Below, in pieces: positions 8,114 through 15,589 of a DNA stretch of 64,000 nucleotides. The notes beneath the pieces are model-generated. The model had not been told where the DNA came from. It saw only the letters and a program-made list of their open reading frames with translations, and did no database searches. The stretch spans positions 1 through 64,000 of the forward strand of contig CALAHF010000054.1 of assembly GCA_937891465.1 (NCBI GenBank), given 5' to 3'. The stretch comes from an uncultured Verrucomicrobiales bacterium. Lineage in GTDB: Bacteria > Verrucomicrobiota > Verrucomicrobiia > Verrucomicrobiales > DEV007. The translations under genes were made by a program, and so were the position numbers. Positions within the stretch are counted from its first letter, which is position 1; each line of letters opens with the position of its first letter.

Positions 8114-8953
8114 ATGATTGCTGGAAAAACTCTCTCTCTTCCTTTAGTCGCTCTTTCCTTGCTTACACTGGGAGGAAACGGCTATACACAAGATGGATTT
8201 CTCGGAAAAGTCTTCAAGTGGAAAAAGTCTGCAGTGACTCCCGCAGATGAAAGCCAGCCAGTTGCGACAACGCCTGCAGCTCCAGCTTCTTCACAAAATG
8301 CATTCCGCGCTGTGAGTTCCAGCGGAAAAATTATTGATCAAGCGCCGGGAACGGTTGCTCCACCACGTCGGATTGCACCAGCAAAGCCCTCTAAGGCAAA
8401 GCCGGGACAGTATGCGCCGGTTCCGTCGTCCGCTCTGGGAGTTTCTGCATTGAATCGGCCGCCAAAAGGGGCTGCGGATGCTGCACGTTCTTATCCACAG
8501 AAGCCAGCTGAGAACGCTGCTTCCAAACACGGTAAGAAAAGCAACGGTGTCTATCGCTCGGTTTCATCTGATGGAACGGTTGTAACTGGAGAAACTCCAC
8601 GTCAGGCGCCAGCGATAAAGGCTGCCGCTCCTGCGCCGGTTGTTTCTTCTTTTCCAAAGCCAAATGATTGGACTCAAAAACGTCAAGATTCATTGCCGCC
8701 AATTCCGACGCTCTATGATCCAACGACTCAGGTGGCGCCAACAACACAGGTGGTTCCGGCACCATCAGCGCAGGTGACTCCAATCGCCGCAGCGAAACCG
8801 TTGCCTTTCCCCGTTTCGAGCCAGCCAGTACCAGCAGCCGCACCGAGTCGGCCGAGCGAATACGCGGCAGATCCTCGCGCGGAGGCTGAGGTCGAACGAA
8901 TTTTGGAGGAAAGTCCTTCGGACCCACGTCAAGCATCTCCTCCGGAGAATTGA
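8114..8953 (+). CDS. secreted Pro/Ala-rich protein with a repeated motif
   Basis: The 279-residue product has a signal peptide at about residues 1-25 and a mature chain dominated by Pro, Ala and Ser. Two copies of a short motif can be seen: FRAVSSSGKIIDQAPGT (from about residue 64) and YRSVSSDGTVVTGETP (from about 147). Low-complexity stretches with Q-V-(A/T)-P-T-T-Q-V-V follow. No enzymatic domain is visible. It may be an envelope-spanning or surface protein. The product is unrecognised. Upstream, from the terminator to its ATG, are about 210 nt with no gene. Confidence 0.6.
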   Translation: MIAGKTLSLPLVALSLLTLGGNGYTQDGFLGKVFKWKKSAVTPADESQPVATTPAAPASSQNAFRAVSSSGKIIDQAPGTVAPPRRIAPAKPSKAKPGQYAPVPSSALGVSALNRPPKGAADAARSYPQKPAENAASKHGKKSNGVYRSVSSDGTVVTGETPRQAPAIKAAAPAPVVSSFPKPNDWTQKRQDSLPPIPTLYDPTTQVAPTTQVVPAPSAQVTPIAAAKPLPFPVSSQPVPAAAPSRPSEYAADPRAEAEVERILEESPSDPRQASPPEN

Positions 8954-9068
8954 TATTCAAGTTTAGCGAGGCACTGAAAATAGTCATTGGAACGATCTCC
9001 AGCCAGATGAGCAGCGGTGGCAAAGACTAAAGGTCTTATTCAAAGTAAGTGGATCTGATAGGGCTATC

Positions 9069-9401
9069 TTAATCTAAATCTGTCAGTGGGGTTACTGACT
9101 GATTGACCGCGTTGCATACAAGCAAATGCTGGGATCTTAATGATTTGTATACCTCGATTTTTTTTTGCGACTCAAATGACTCATTCTCGACCTGATTGGC
9201 GGGTCGTAGTTCAATAACAAATACATCAGGTGGAACTCGGCTGACGCTCTGGCCGAGGATACGATTACGCCACGCACGCAAACTGTTGACGTTGACTCCG
9301 AGTTCACGCGCAACATGGCTGACTGGACGGCCGCTGCTCCAAAGCTACTCAACGGCATCTCTGCGAATCTCTTCTGGGTAGGTTTTTCCTGTATTTGACA
9401 T
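9069..9401 (-). pseudogene. decayed IS3-family orfA (HTH transposase subunit)
   Basis: Reading down from ATG 9401 gives MSNTGKTYPEEIRRDAVE, then a TAG stop (9345-9347), then in the same frame LWSSGRPVSHVARELGVNVN and SLRAWRNRILG. This is the helix-turn-helix of IS3/IS911-type OrfA: the (Y/F)(P/S)EE-x-(R/K)-x-x-AV-x-L-...-G-x-S-x-x-x-VA-x-ELG-V-x-x-x-x-L-x-x-W arrangement. The C-terminal part (to 9069) is diverged, and no OrfB integrase (DDE) reading frame is present nearby. A 9-bp direct repeat GATCTTAAT is at 9134-9142 and 9410-9418. The element is a dead remnant. The stretch 8954-9562 holds only this relic and repeat R4. Confidence 0.8.
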
Positions 9402-9459
9402 GAAGATTTGATCTTAATAGTTTCAGACCAAAGACACCGTGTATACCGTTTCGGGAGAA

Positions 9460-9501
9460 CTTCAAACAGGGTTCATTCGTTGAATTGATAGGGGTCGATC
9501 G
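9460..9501. repeat. dispersed 20-bp repeat, locus R4 (degenerate pair)
   Basis: A reverse unit at 9460-9478 (CTTCAAACAGGGTTCATTC) and a degenerate partner at 9482-9501 (GAATTGATAGGGGTCGATCG) lie between the IS relic and the next gene. Confidence 0.5.
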
Positions 9502-9562
9502 TATGAAGGCTTTTCTGTCTAGATGGCTGGTTTAGTGCTACGCTTCATATCCAGAATCGATC

Positions 9563-10423
9563 ATGAAAAACCTATTTCCGCTTATCCTTTGCTTTTTGGT
9601 TGCTACATTTGCCATTGCCCAGTCAAAGAAAAATGACACTCAGGATACCACTGAAGTCTTCCGGGTTAGCAAAGTCGGAGCACGGGGGGCTGCTGAGTCT
9701 CGTGAGTTGCTGATGGATCTCTATGCTGAGGTGGGGAAGGAATACAATGCCAACATCGAAAAGGAGTCAACGGCTCAGAAGGTCGCTTATCAGGGAAAGC
9801 AGGTTCGAATTCTCAAAGTGCTGAAAGAAACTGAAAATGGAGCTCCGATGTATTTGGCTGCCTACAATGGTGAGCCATCAGTCGTCGCGATTGCCGGAGA
9901 TAAAAAATTTAAAGGGGGGGATCTCACGCCCGCGTTGAAAATCCGGGCGAACGGTCAACACGAAACAAAAGTGACGCGGGAGATCGTGGAGCGTGCGAAA
10001 AACAATTCACCGGAGCCGACTCTGGAGAAATCAAGTGGCGGTGGAGTCAGTTTCTTCGGAATTCCAATCGACACGGGCGGCGGCGGGAGCATCTCCTCCA
10101 ATGAAGTTGAAGAAACGGTTACGCGCCGTCGAGTGACGGAAGTTAAGACGATGCCTAAATATGTGGCGACGATTTCCGACGAGGTTTTGAATGACGGGCC
10201 CGCAAAATTCTCTAAAGATATTTTTGTCGATAGCTTGAAAAACGGAAACGTATACAGTGTAAAGCGGAAGGAAGATCGCCGGTGCCAGAATTGCCGTGGG
10301 TTTCAACGGGTCACGACCACACTTCCTGTTGGGTTACGGGATCCCGATGGAAAAATGCCATGCCCGGAGTGCAAAGGCATTGGCAATAAGCCGTGGAACG
10401 TGACCTATCAAGTCGCGTGGTAG
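9563..10423 (+). CDS. secreted protein with two CxxCxG zinc motifs
   Basis: The 286-residue protein has a signal peptide (MKNLFPLILCFLVATFAIA). A central region of unknown fold ends in a Gly-rich loop (about residues 157-177). The C-terminus carries CQNCRGF and, about 27 residues later, CPECKGIG. These two CxxCxG motifs resemble one zinc-binding half of the DnaJ central domain. DnaJ itself is cytoplasmic, whereas this protein is predicted to be exported, which is unusual for a zinc ribbon of this type. No J domain is present. The function is unknown. A degenerate copy of repeat R4 precedes it. Confidence 0.65.
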   Translation: MKNLFPLILCFLVATFAIAQSKKNDTQDTTEVFRVSKVGARGAAESRELLMDLYAEVGKEYNANIEKESTAQKVAYQGKQVRILKVLKETENGAPMYLAAYNGEPSVVAIAGDKKFKGGDLTPALKIRANGQHETKVTREIVERAKNNSPEPTLEKSSGGGVSFFGIPIDTGGGGSISSNEVEETVTRRRVTEVKTMPKYVATISDEVLNDGPAKFSKDIFVDSLKNGNVYSVKRKEDRRCQNCRGFQRVTTTLPVGLRDPDGKMPCPECKGIGNKPWNVTYQVAW

Positions 10424-10481
10424 ATGCTACTTCCACGGGGCAAAGGCAAAAGGGAGTACTTCGATGTGACGCAAGTCGATT

Positions 10482-10646
10482 TTAAATCCTAACAATTCCC
10501 CCCAAAATACCCCGCTCTTCCTTAGTGAGTTCAGAGGCTGCGACATTATTCGGAGTCACTGCGTCCCCGTAAAGCGCCAGACCGATCGCGATGGTGGGGG
10601 GCAATATAAGGATGCAGGCGGCTATAATTTCAAGTCGCGCTATCAA
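10482..10646 (-). CDS. possible 54-residue membrane protein behind the TIM-barrel gene
   Basis: Directly after the TAA of the TIM-barrel gene, a TTG at 10644-10646 opens a 54-codon frame ending at 10482. The product has one strongly hydrophobic segment (LEIIAACILILPPTIAIGLA) followed by a polar tail (SELTKEERGILGGIVRI). This helix-plus-tail structure looks like a real small membrane protein. The start uses a non-ATG codon immediately next to the upstream stop, so coupled re-initiation is likely. Another start is not visible. Confidence 0.55.
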   Translation of the reverse strand: MIARLEIIAACILILPPTIAIGLALYGDAVTPNNVAASELTKEERGILGGIVRI

Positions 10647-11690
10647 TTAGGCAAGGGCAGCGATCGATTCTTCGATCAGGGCCTTTGTTTTTAGGATCCC
10701 TTCGTCTTCACCAATCTCTTTGCCTTCGTATTCGACTCCGATGTAGCCTTCGTAACCGGAATCTTTCACGATCGTCATCATTTTCACGAAGTCGGTGTGA
10801 ACTTCGTTGCCATTTTCATCAAAATCGTGGGCCTTCGCACTGACGCCTTTCGCGTAGGGCATCAATTCCCGGGTTCCTTTATAACGATCGTATTCCAGAC
10901 CTTTTTCGCTTTCAACAAGTTCAGGATCGCCTTCGAAATTCGCTTTCTCCACTGCGTATTTATCAGCGTTCCCGCGGTTTTTCACCACGAAGAAATTTCC
11001 AAAATCGGGGAGGGCACCACAGTTGTCACGTCCCACGGTTTTCAACACATTTGCCAGCCATCCGCCATGTGAAGAAAGGCCGCCGTGGTTTTCCACGATA
11101 ACATTCAATCCGTATTCACTGGCTTTTTCAGAGAGCTGACCCAGCCCCTGAACGCACAAATCGCCCTGGTTTTCGGGGCTTAATTCTGCATCCGACGCTG
11201 CATTGACTCGAATACTGTGGCAGCCGAGATGCTTCGCTGCTTCGAGCCATGCGTAGTGTCCTTCCACGGCATTGTTTCGTTTGGTGTCGTCCGGATCTCC
11301 CAATCGCCCCACTCCGTCACACATGATGAGCAGGCTCCTGATCCCATTGTCATCACAGCGTTTTTTCATATCTGCGAGGTAGGCCTCGCCTTTCGGCTGA
11401 TTGCCCAAGGTCGGGTTTTTGTCAGAAAAAAACTGATTCACCCATTCAAGTGCTTCGATCTGAAAATTGGTCTTTACGTAGGCTGGCCAGTCAAGATTGT
11501 CCAGAGTGCCCGCTTTCAGCGCGATATGCTGTGACCATTGAGCCAGTGAAATCCTGAAGCTATCGTTGCTGCCCGCCTCCAGAATTAGATTGCCACCATC
11601 TCCGCAAGAGGTTATAAATGAGGAGCTTAGAGTTGCTGCTGAAAATGCTGAACCGGTTCGTGCGAGAAATTGGCGTCGACTTGAAATCAT
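10647..11690 (-). CDS. Tat-exported sugar phosphate isomerase/epimerase-like TIM barrel
   Basis: The 347-residue protein begins with a twin-arginine motif (SSRRQFLARTG), then a hydrophobic stretch ending in FITSC, which also reads as a lipobox. The body is an AP-endonuclease-2-type TIM barrel of the xylose isomerase-like superfamily. Landmarks are VIVENHGGLSSHGGWLANVL (metal-ligand Glu region), NCGALPDFGNFF, VSAKAHDFDENGNEVHTDF and YIGVEYEGKE. Metal-ligand Glu, Asp and His residues look retained. Proteins of this type are common in Verrucomicrobia and Planctomycetes near sugar oxidoreductases; the substrate is unknown. Confidence 0.85.
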   Translation of the reverse strand: MISSRRQFLARTGSAFSAATLSSSFITSCGDGGNLILEAGSNDSFRISLAQWSQHIALKAGTLDNLDWPAYVKTNFQIEALEWVNQFFSDKNPTLGNQPKGEAYLADMKKRCDDNGIRSLLIMCDGVGRLGDPDDTKRNNAVEGHYAWLEAAKHLGCHSIRVNAASDAELSPENQGDLCVQGLGQLSEKASEYGLNVIVENHGGLSSHGGWLANVLKTVGRDNCGALPDFGNFFVVKNRGNADKYAVEKANFEGDPELVESEKGLEYDRYKGTRELMPYAKGVSAKAHDFDENGNEVHTDFVKMMTIVKDSGYEGYIGVEYEGKEIGEDEGILKTKALIEESIAALA

Positions 11691-11734
11691 ACTGGAATGT
11701 TACCCATTCCGTAATGGAAATACCAGCAGATTGA

Positions 11735-12133
11735 TCACGACGTGTATTGAAGCGCGTACTCGTCTCCGATATTCGCGATCTCGAGAAATTCGTCAGCCTC
11801 CTTGATCTGCTTGCTACCGAGCTCGATCTTAAAAGTCATTTCTAAAAGGTCAGGAGATTTGACGCCCTTAACGAGCACATCCACCGACATCTCCACGCCA
11901 CCGCCAAGGCTTTCGGGAATCACATGCCACGCCCCTGCAGCATTTGCTGAGCTTGAGAGCAACGCGATATTTTGGGCATTCCATTTAGCGGTCGTTTTAT
12001 TTGCTGTGCTATTAATTCTTGAAATATTCGGGAGTGCGATCGCGGCAATGATTCCGAACACGGCGATCACCACTAACATTTCAACGAGGCTGAAACCTCC
12101 TTGTCTAGTGGATTTGAATGCGGAAGATTTCAT
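11735..12133 (-). CDS. type II secretion/type IV pilin-like pseudopilin
   Basis: The 132-residue protein has the prepilin signature GGFSLVEMLVVIAVFGIIAA, with predicted peptidase cleavage between Gly13 and Phe14 and the conserved Glu at 18. The mature chain is short with a compact C-terminal domain. Pseudopilins of the type II secretion system and many Verrucomicrobial DUF1559-like proteins share this N-terminus. No other secretion component is adjacent, so the partner apparatus would lie elsewhere. Confidence 0.85.
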   Translation of the reverse strand: MKSSAFKSTRQGGFSLVEMLVVIAVFGIIAAIALPNISRINSTANKTTAKWNAQNIALLSSSANAAGAWHVIPESLGGGVEMSVDVLVKGVKSPDLLEMTFKIELGSKQIKEADEFLEIANIGDEYALQYTS

Positions 12134-12190
12134 GGATTGTATTTTGGGGATTGGTTCGAATTCGTGTTGGATTTCGAGAGGGTAAATTTT

Positions 12191-12796
12191 TTATTTTTTC
12201 TGATCCCGACCTTCCTGATTGGCGATCAATTCATCGATTTCTTCGGGTGTAAGGCTTTCTCCGAGCGATTTGGCCAGTTTCTCTTCGTAACTCAGCCCGC
12301 CGCTACCTCCACCACCGCCACCTCCACCAGAGCTACCCATAAAGCTGCGTATTTTATTCGTTGATGTCGAATCGGACCCCGACTTTCCGCGTGAGCCTCG
12401 GCCCCCGCTTCGATTTGCCGCGCTCGCAATATGCGAAGTCGCTACCGAGGGGCTGTATTCTCTAAAGCTATTTTCCGGTTTTGATCGCGGCTTCTTGACT
12501 TTTGCGGGCTTTGGAGTGCCGGAATTGTCTTTGGTTGAATTCTCCGGAGTTGCAGAAATCCGTGCCGCTTCTTCATTTGCCGTCGACAGCAACCGTTTTC
12601 GAAAAGCTGATACCAAAGAGTCCAATGGACCGGCTTTAGTTTTTGCCTGAATTGGGGTTCCTTGGGGAATATTCGATATCACGCTTCCAGTCGCTACCTC
12701 TTCAGGTGGCGCACTTGCGGCGATGATCAGAATGATCGCGGCAGTGACTGCGGCAATTCCCATCGTTGCGAGCACGTTGATAAAAAGAGGCTTCAT
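12191..12796 (-). CDS. membrane-anchored low-complexity protein
   Basis: I place the start at ATG 12796 (MKPLFINVLATMG), because it gives a single N-terminal membrane segment to about residue 29. The longer frame from 12844 would put an extra hydrophobic run first. The rest is disordered: Ser/Lys/Pro-rich, then a Gly-rich tract of eight Gly (from about 12300), then a charged coiled tail (YEEKLAKSLGESLTPEEIDELIANQEG). Nothing identifies a function. It follows the pseudopilin gene (56 nt away, same strand), which may mean a shared export role. Confidence 0.5.
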   Translation of the reverse strand: MKPLFINVLATMGIAAVTAAIILIIAASAPPEEVATGSVISNIPQGTPIQAKTKAGPLDSLVSAFRKRLLSTANEEAARISATPENSTKDNSGTPKPAKVKKPRSKPENSFREYSPSVATSHIASAANRSGGRGSRGKSGSDSTSTNKIRSFMGSSGGGGGGGGSGGLSYEEKLAKSLGESLTPEEIDELIANQEGRDQKK

Positions 12797-12956
12797 TGAA
12801 AATGATAAAAAAGGGGCGGCCCTTAAAATAATAAAAATATTCATAAATTAAATTATAGTTATGATTATTGCATTCAAGCCGAGCATGCACAAATTCTTGC
12901 CGGAGCCGATTTCAGCTCACGAAATCTTCAGAATTGAGATCAGAAAGGGGAGATCT

Positions 12957-13634
12957 TTAGGCTGTTGTGAAACCCTGGATGATATCGCGTAGCAATTTTG
13001 GTTGATCGAAAATCACTCTGTGCCCGGAATCTTCGACCACGACCAGTTCACAATTAGGCATTTTCTCAGCCATTTCAGTGCCCAGTACTGAAAATTTTGC
13101 GTCCAGTTCGCCCGTGATCCACAGCACGCGCGCAGTCACGTTTTTCAACCGTTCCCGCAAATCATCCTGCGCTCCAAGCGACCAATTCTCGAATCCCCGC
13201 GCGATTTCCTTCCGCCGGGCCACCAATTCGAACTGATTCTCCGAAGGCTTTCCATCTCGCAAAACACCCTGCGCATTCCATTTTTCCAGAAATGCCTCCC
13301 ATTCCCAACGGCGCGCCCACCCGGCCCAAACTGCGTCAGAACTCCGCCGAGCCGTTCGATCCTCCACACAGCAAAGCCCCGGATGCGCCCCGATAATCAC
13401 CGCCCCGTCCCATAGTTCAGGTTCCGCTATCAGCGCATGAAGCGCCAACCGCCCGCCCAACGAATAGCCTACCAGAAAGTTGGATTCTTCCTTCTTCGCT
13501 TTCACATCGGCACAAAAATCCAGCGCCCATTCCCAATACGGCAGGTCAGATTTCGCCCATAAATCGACAGCTTCGCCCGGAAAACCATCCCAGTCCGAAG
13601 CCGAACCCAAATTGCCGTGGAGGTTGTAAATCAT
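12957..13634 (-). CDS. menH: alpha/beta hydrolase, probable MenH (SHCHC synthase)
   Basis: The protein is 225 residues from ATG 13634. It has LVGYSLGGRLALHAL, the MenH nucleophile motif with Ser58, LWITGELDAKF with the acid Asp and DSGHRVIFDQP with the catalytic His. MenH removes pyruvate from SEPHCHC to give SHCHC in the menaquinone pathway. Context supports this: menD is two genes upstream on the same strand. The start overlaps the preceding stop as ATGA (13631-13634), which indicates translational coupling and decides against the longer start at 13682. A different small hydrolase cannot be excluded from motifs alone. Confidence 0.8.
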   Translation of the reverse strand: MIYNLHGNLGSASDWDGFPGEAVDLWAKSDLPYWEWALDFCADVKAKKEESNFLVGYSLGGRLALHALIAEPELWDGAVIIGAHPGLCCVEDRTARRSSDAVWAGWARRWEWEAFLEKWNAQGVLRDGKPSENQFELVARRKEIARGFENWSLGAQDDLRERLKNVTARVLWITGELDAKFSVLGTEMAEKMPNCELVVVEDSGHRVIFDQPKLLRDIIQGFTTA

Positions 13635-14059
13635 TGCTCCAGTCGTGGGTGGACTTGCCTTTTGTCGAACTTGAGAACCCAATTTTTTTCAGGGGTTTCA
13701 GCGTAATGAAGGTCAATGCTATTTGATGTGTATCCGCCGCTGTAAGTGAAAACTGCAGCGTTTCTGCCTGCTAACTTGTCCTGAAATCCAAATGCTTTTA
13801 TCGAATCTGGAAGCTCTTCGTGCGGCAACGCTACGAACTCTCTCGTTTTCCCTAAGTATCCTTCGTGGAGCTGGTCACAGTCTAGAAACACCTGTTCCCA
13901 TTGAGTTGAATCCAGCGTCGCTCCGTATTTTCTGATCTCGTCCGCTTTATTGTGAGTCGACACCATGTGGACAACGAAGGCTGTTACGGCACCTACAACT
14001 GCAATCACGATGATCGTTCCCGCTGCGACCGCTAATTTTGTTCCGGTATCCAGTTTCAT
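13631..14059 (-). CDS. one-helix membrane protein between menD and menH
   Basis: The 142-residue product has one N-terminal hydrophobic segment (LAVAAGTIIVIAVVGAVTAFVV) and a soluble domain of about 110 residues. It starts 10 nt after menD and its stop overlaps the menH start by 4 nt, so it is a member of the menD operon. No known menaquinone enzyme matches it and I do not recognise a domain. A role in the pathway is only inferred from position. Confidence 0.65.
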   Translation of the reverse strand: MKLDTGTKLAVAAGTIIVIAVVGAVTAFVVHMVSTHNKADEIRKYGATLDSTQWEQVFLDCDQLHEGYLGKTREFVALPHEELPDSIKAFGFQDKLAGRNAAVFTYSGGYTSNSIDLHYAETPEKNWVLKFDKRQVHPRLEQ

Positions 14060-14069
14060 TTTTTAAATG

Positions 14070-15560
14070 TTAATCCCGCACATCAATCACCTCCACCTCA
14101 ACTCTCGGCCAAAGCTCCGCCCATTTTTTGAAATCGAAGCCGTGCCAGTTCTCAGTCACTTTTTTCTCATCGTCCGGTAGATCTTTTAATCCCGGCAACT
14201 TCGAGAAAATCTTCCCGCCGCCATTATTGATCACCACGATTCGAATGCGTTTTTCCGCATCGAGCTGATCATAAATCCACGGGGCATTCATGTCATAAAG
14301 CGTCGTCAGATCTCCGAAAATTCCCCAGCATTCATTTCCCGAAAAGTCCTGAGCCAATCCAAGAAACGTCGAAATTTCGCCATCGATTCCGTTCGCCCCA
14401 CGATTCGCAAACACATTCGGATGCGCAATTTCAGTCGTCGCAACGGCATTCCATTCGCGGATCGGTAGACTGTTTCCCAGAAAAATCAAAGCCTCCGACG
14501 GAATCCGTTCCGAAAGTTCACGGACCGCCAGTTCTTCCGAATTCAGAACGTAGCAGCGAGCGTGAGCGAGCAGCGGCGGCAGAGGTTGCGGGACTGCTTG
14601 CTCACGCTCGCTGCTACGTTTTTCACGATCCAATAGGGTATGTTCATCGAACTTACTCTGTTGGTTCGTAACGCCTTCTGTCCGAGCCAGCCCAGGAAAT
14701 CCAGTCCGTGAAGTCGAGGTGACTTGAATTGCTTCAAGCGTCTCCAAATCGCGCCAGAAACGCAAACTCGGCACGCCACCGATCCGCAAAACGTTCCCAA
14801 TTTCCATTTCCGCAAGCGCCGCATCACCTCCGCGAATGTGATTTGCCCCCGAAATTTCCCGTAGCCCTGAAATCGCCTCGCACCAAACCGGAAGGCTCGA
14901 TGAACGTAAAAAATTAGCCACCGGCTCGCGTTCATTTTCCAGAAGTTCCCCCACCAAAATCACTGCGTTTTCATCGAGAGACTGGGTAGGGACGGTTGTT
15001 CCCAATCGTCCGCGGAGCCCATCCGCCGAAGCTAAATGCGCAGATGCTTTGGCCGAATTCTTTGCGGAAGATTGGGGACAATCGTCCCTACCTTCATCAA
15101 AAAGCGGCTCCTCAAAACTCACATTCAGATGCAGGGGCGATTCGTGATTCCATTCATTAAAATTTCGCGCGGCATATCCCGAAAAGATTCCGACCTGTTC
15201 GATCGCTTGAGGCGCGCCCGATCCCCGAAACCGATCAGGCCGATCTGCCGTCAGCAATATCAGCGGGACTCCCGAATAATAGGATTCAATCGCGGCGGGC
15301 AAAAGCTCCGCCACGGCAGTTCCAGAAGTCGTGACCACACAAACCGGTTCCAGCCGCCGTTTTGCCAACCCCAGCGCAAAAAAGGAAGCAGCCCGTTCAT
15401 CAAAATGATGCCAGATCTTAATTCCATCCTGACTATCGAGTTTCAGTAAAGGCACTACCAATGGCGCATTGCGGGCACCGGCGCACACGATGAAATTTCG
15501 TGTCCCGTGAGCGAGGATGTCAGTGAGCGTTTCCGCTGCGATGTCGGCGTTCGGTTTCAA
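14070..15560 (-). CDS. menD: MenD, SEPHCHC synthase, with in-frame repeat insertions
   Basis: The 496-residue enzyme has the full set of MenD landmarks. FIVCAGARNAPLV is the N-terminal substrate region. GNSLPIREWNAV, NRGANGIDGEIS and GDLTTLYDMNA are the thiamine-diphosphate binding motifs, and VVINNGGGKIFS is near the end. It condenses isochorismate with 2-oxoglutarate. Two stretches have no counterpart in the family: residues about 156-192 (14985-15092) and 298-338 (14548-14668). Both are encoded by inverted-repeat elements. They fall in the central domain and are hydrophilic, and the reading frame stays open. The ThDP core is intact, so the enzyme is probably active. It is 29 nt behind the sulfatase gene and heads a three-gene operon. 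Confidence 0.9.
   Translation of the reverse strand: MKPNADIAAETLTDILAHGTRNFIVCAGARNAPLVVPLLKLDSQDGIKIWHHFDERAASFFALGLAKRRLEPVCVVTTSGTAVAELLPAAIESYYSGVPLILLTADRPDRFRGSGAPQAIEQVGIFSGYAARNFNEWNHESPLHLNVSFEEPLFDEGRDDCPQSSAKNSAKASAHLASADGLRGRLGTTVPTQSLDENAVILVGELLENEREPVANFLRSSSLPVWCEAISGLREISGANHIRGGDAALAEMEIGNVLRIGGVPSLRFWRDLETLEAIQVTSTSRTGFPGLARTEGVTNQQSKFDEHTLLDREKRSSEREQAVPQPLPPLLAHARCYVLNSEELAVRELSERIPSEALIFLGNSLPIREWNAVATTEIAHPNVFANRGANGIDGEISTFLGLAQDFSGNECWGIFGDLTTLYDMNAPWIYDQLDAEKRIRIVVINNGGGKIFSKLPGLKDLPDDEKKVTENWHGFDFKKWAELWPRVEVEVIDVRD
14548..14619. repeat. 72-bp inverted repeat inside menD
   Basis: A 25-nt left arm at 14548-14572 and its complement at 14595-14619 differ at one position. 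They enclose a 22-nt loop. On the plus strand the left arm holds ACGTAGCAGCGAGCGTGAGC. The 72-bp length is a multiple of three and the menD frame passes through it. Confidence 0.85.
14626..14668. repeat. dispersed 20-bp repeat, locus R5 (inverted pair) inside menD
   Basis: A reverse unit 14626-14645 (CGATCCAATAGGGTATGTTC) and a forward unit 14649-14668 (GAACTTACTCTGTTGGTTCG) are separated by ATC. It is the only copy that lies wholly inside a conserved gene, and it starts 6 nt after the 72-bp inverted repeat. Confidence 0.85.
14985..15092. repeat. 108-bp inverted-repeat element inside menD
   Basis: A 23-nt left arm (14985-15007, from GGTAGGGACGGTTGTTCCC) and a right arm (15070-15092) are inverted copies with two mismatches. 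The 62 nt between are GC-rich and include TCCGCGGAG and TTGCGGAAG. The whole element is 108 bp, a multiple of three. It encodes residues about 156-192 of MenD. Confidence 0.85.
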
Positions 15561-15589
15561 ATGTGGCAGAGGTTAGCACACTCTCCGCG

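Noticed and set aside
12840..12880. A TATAAT-like box ahead of the gene starting at 12796
   Set aside because: The nearest -35-like hexamer is only 14 nt away and the region is simply AT-rich, so a promoter call is not supported.
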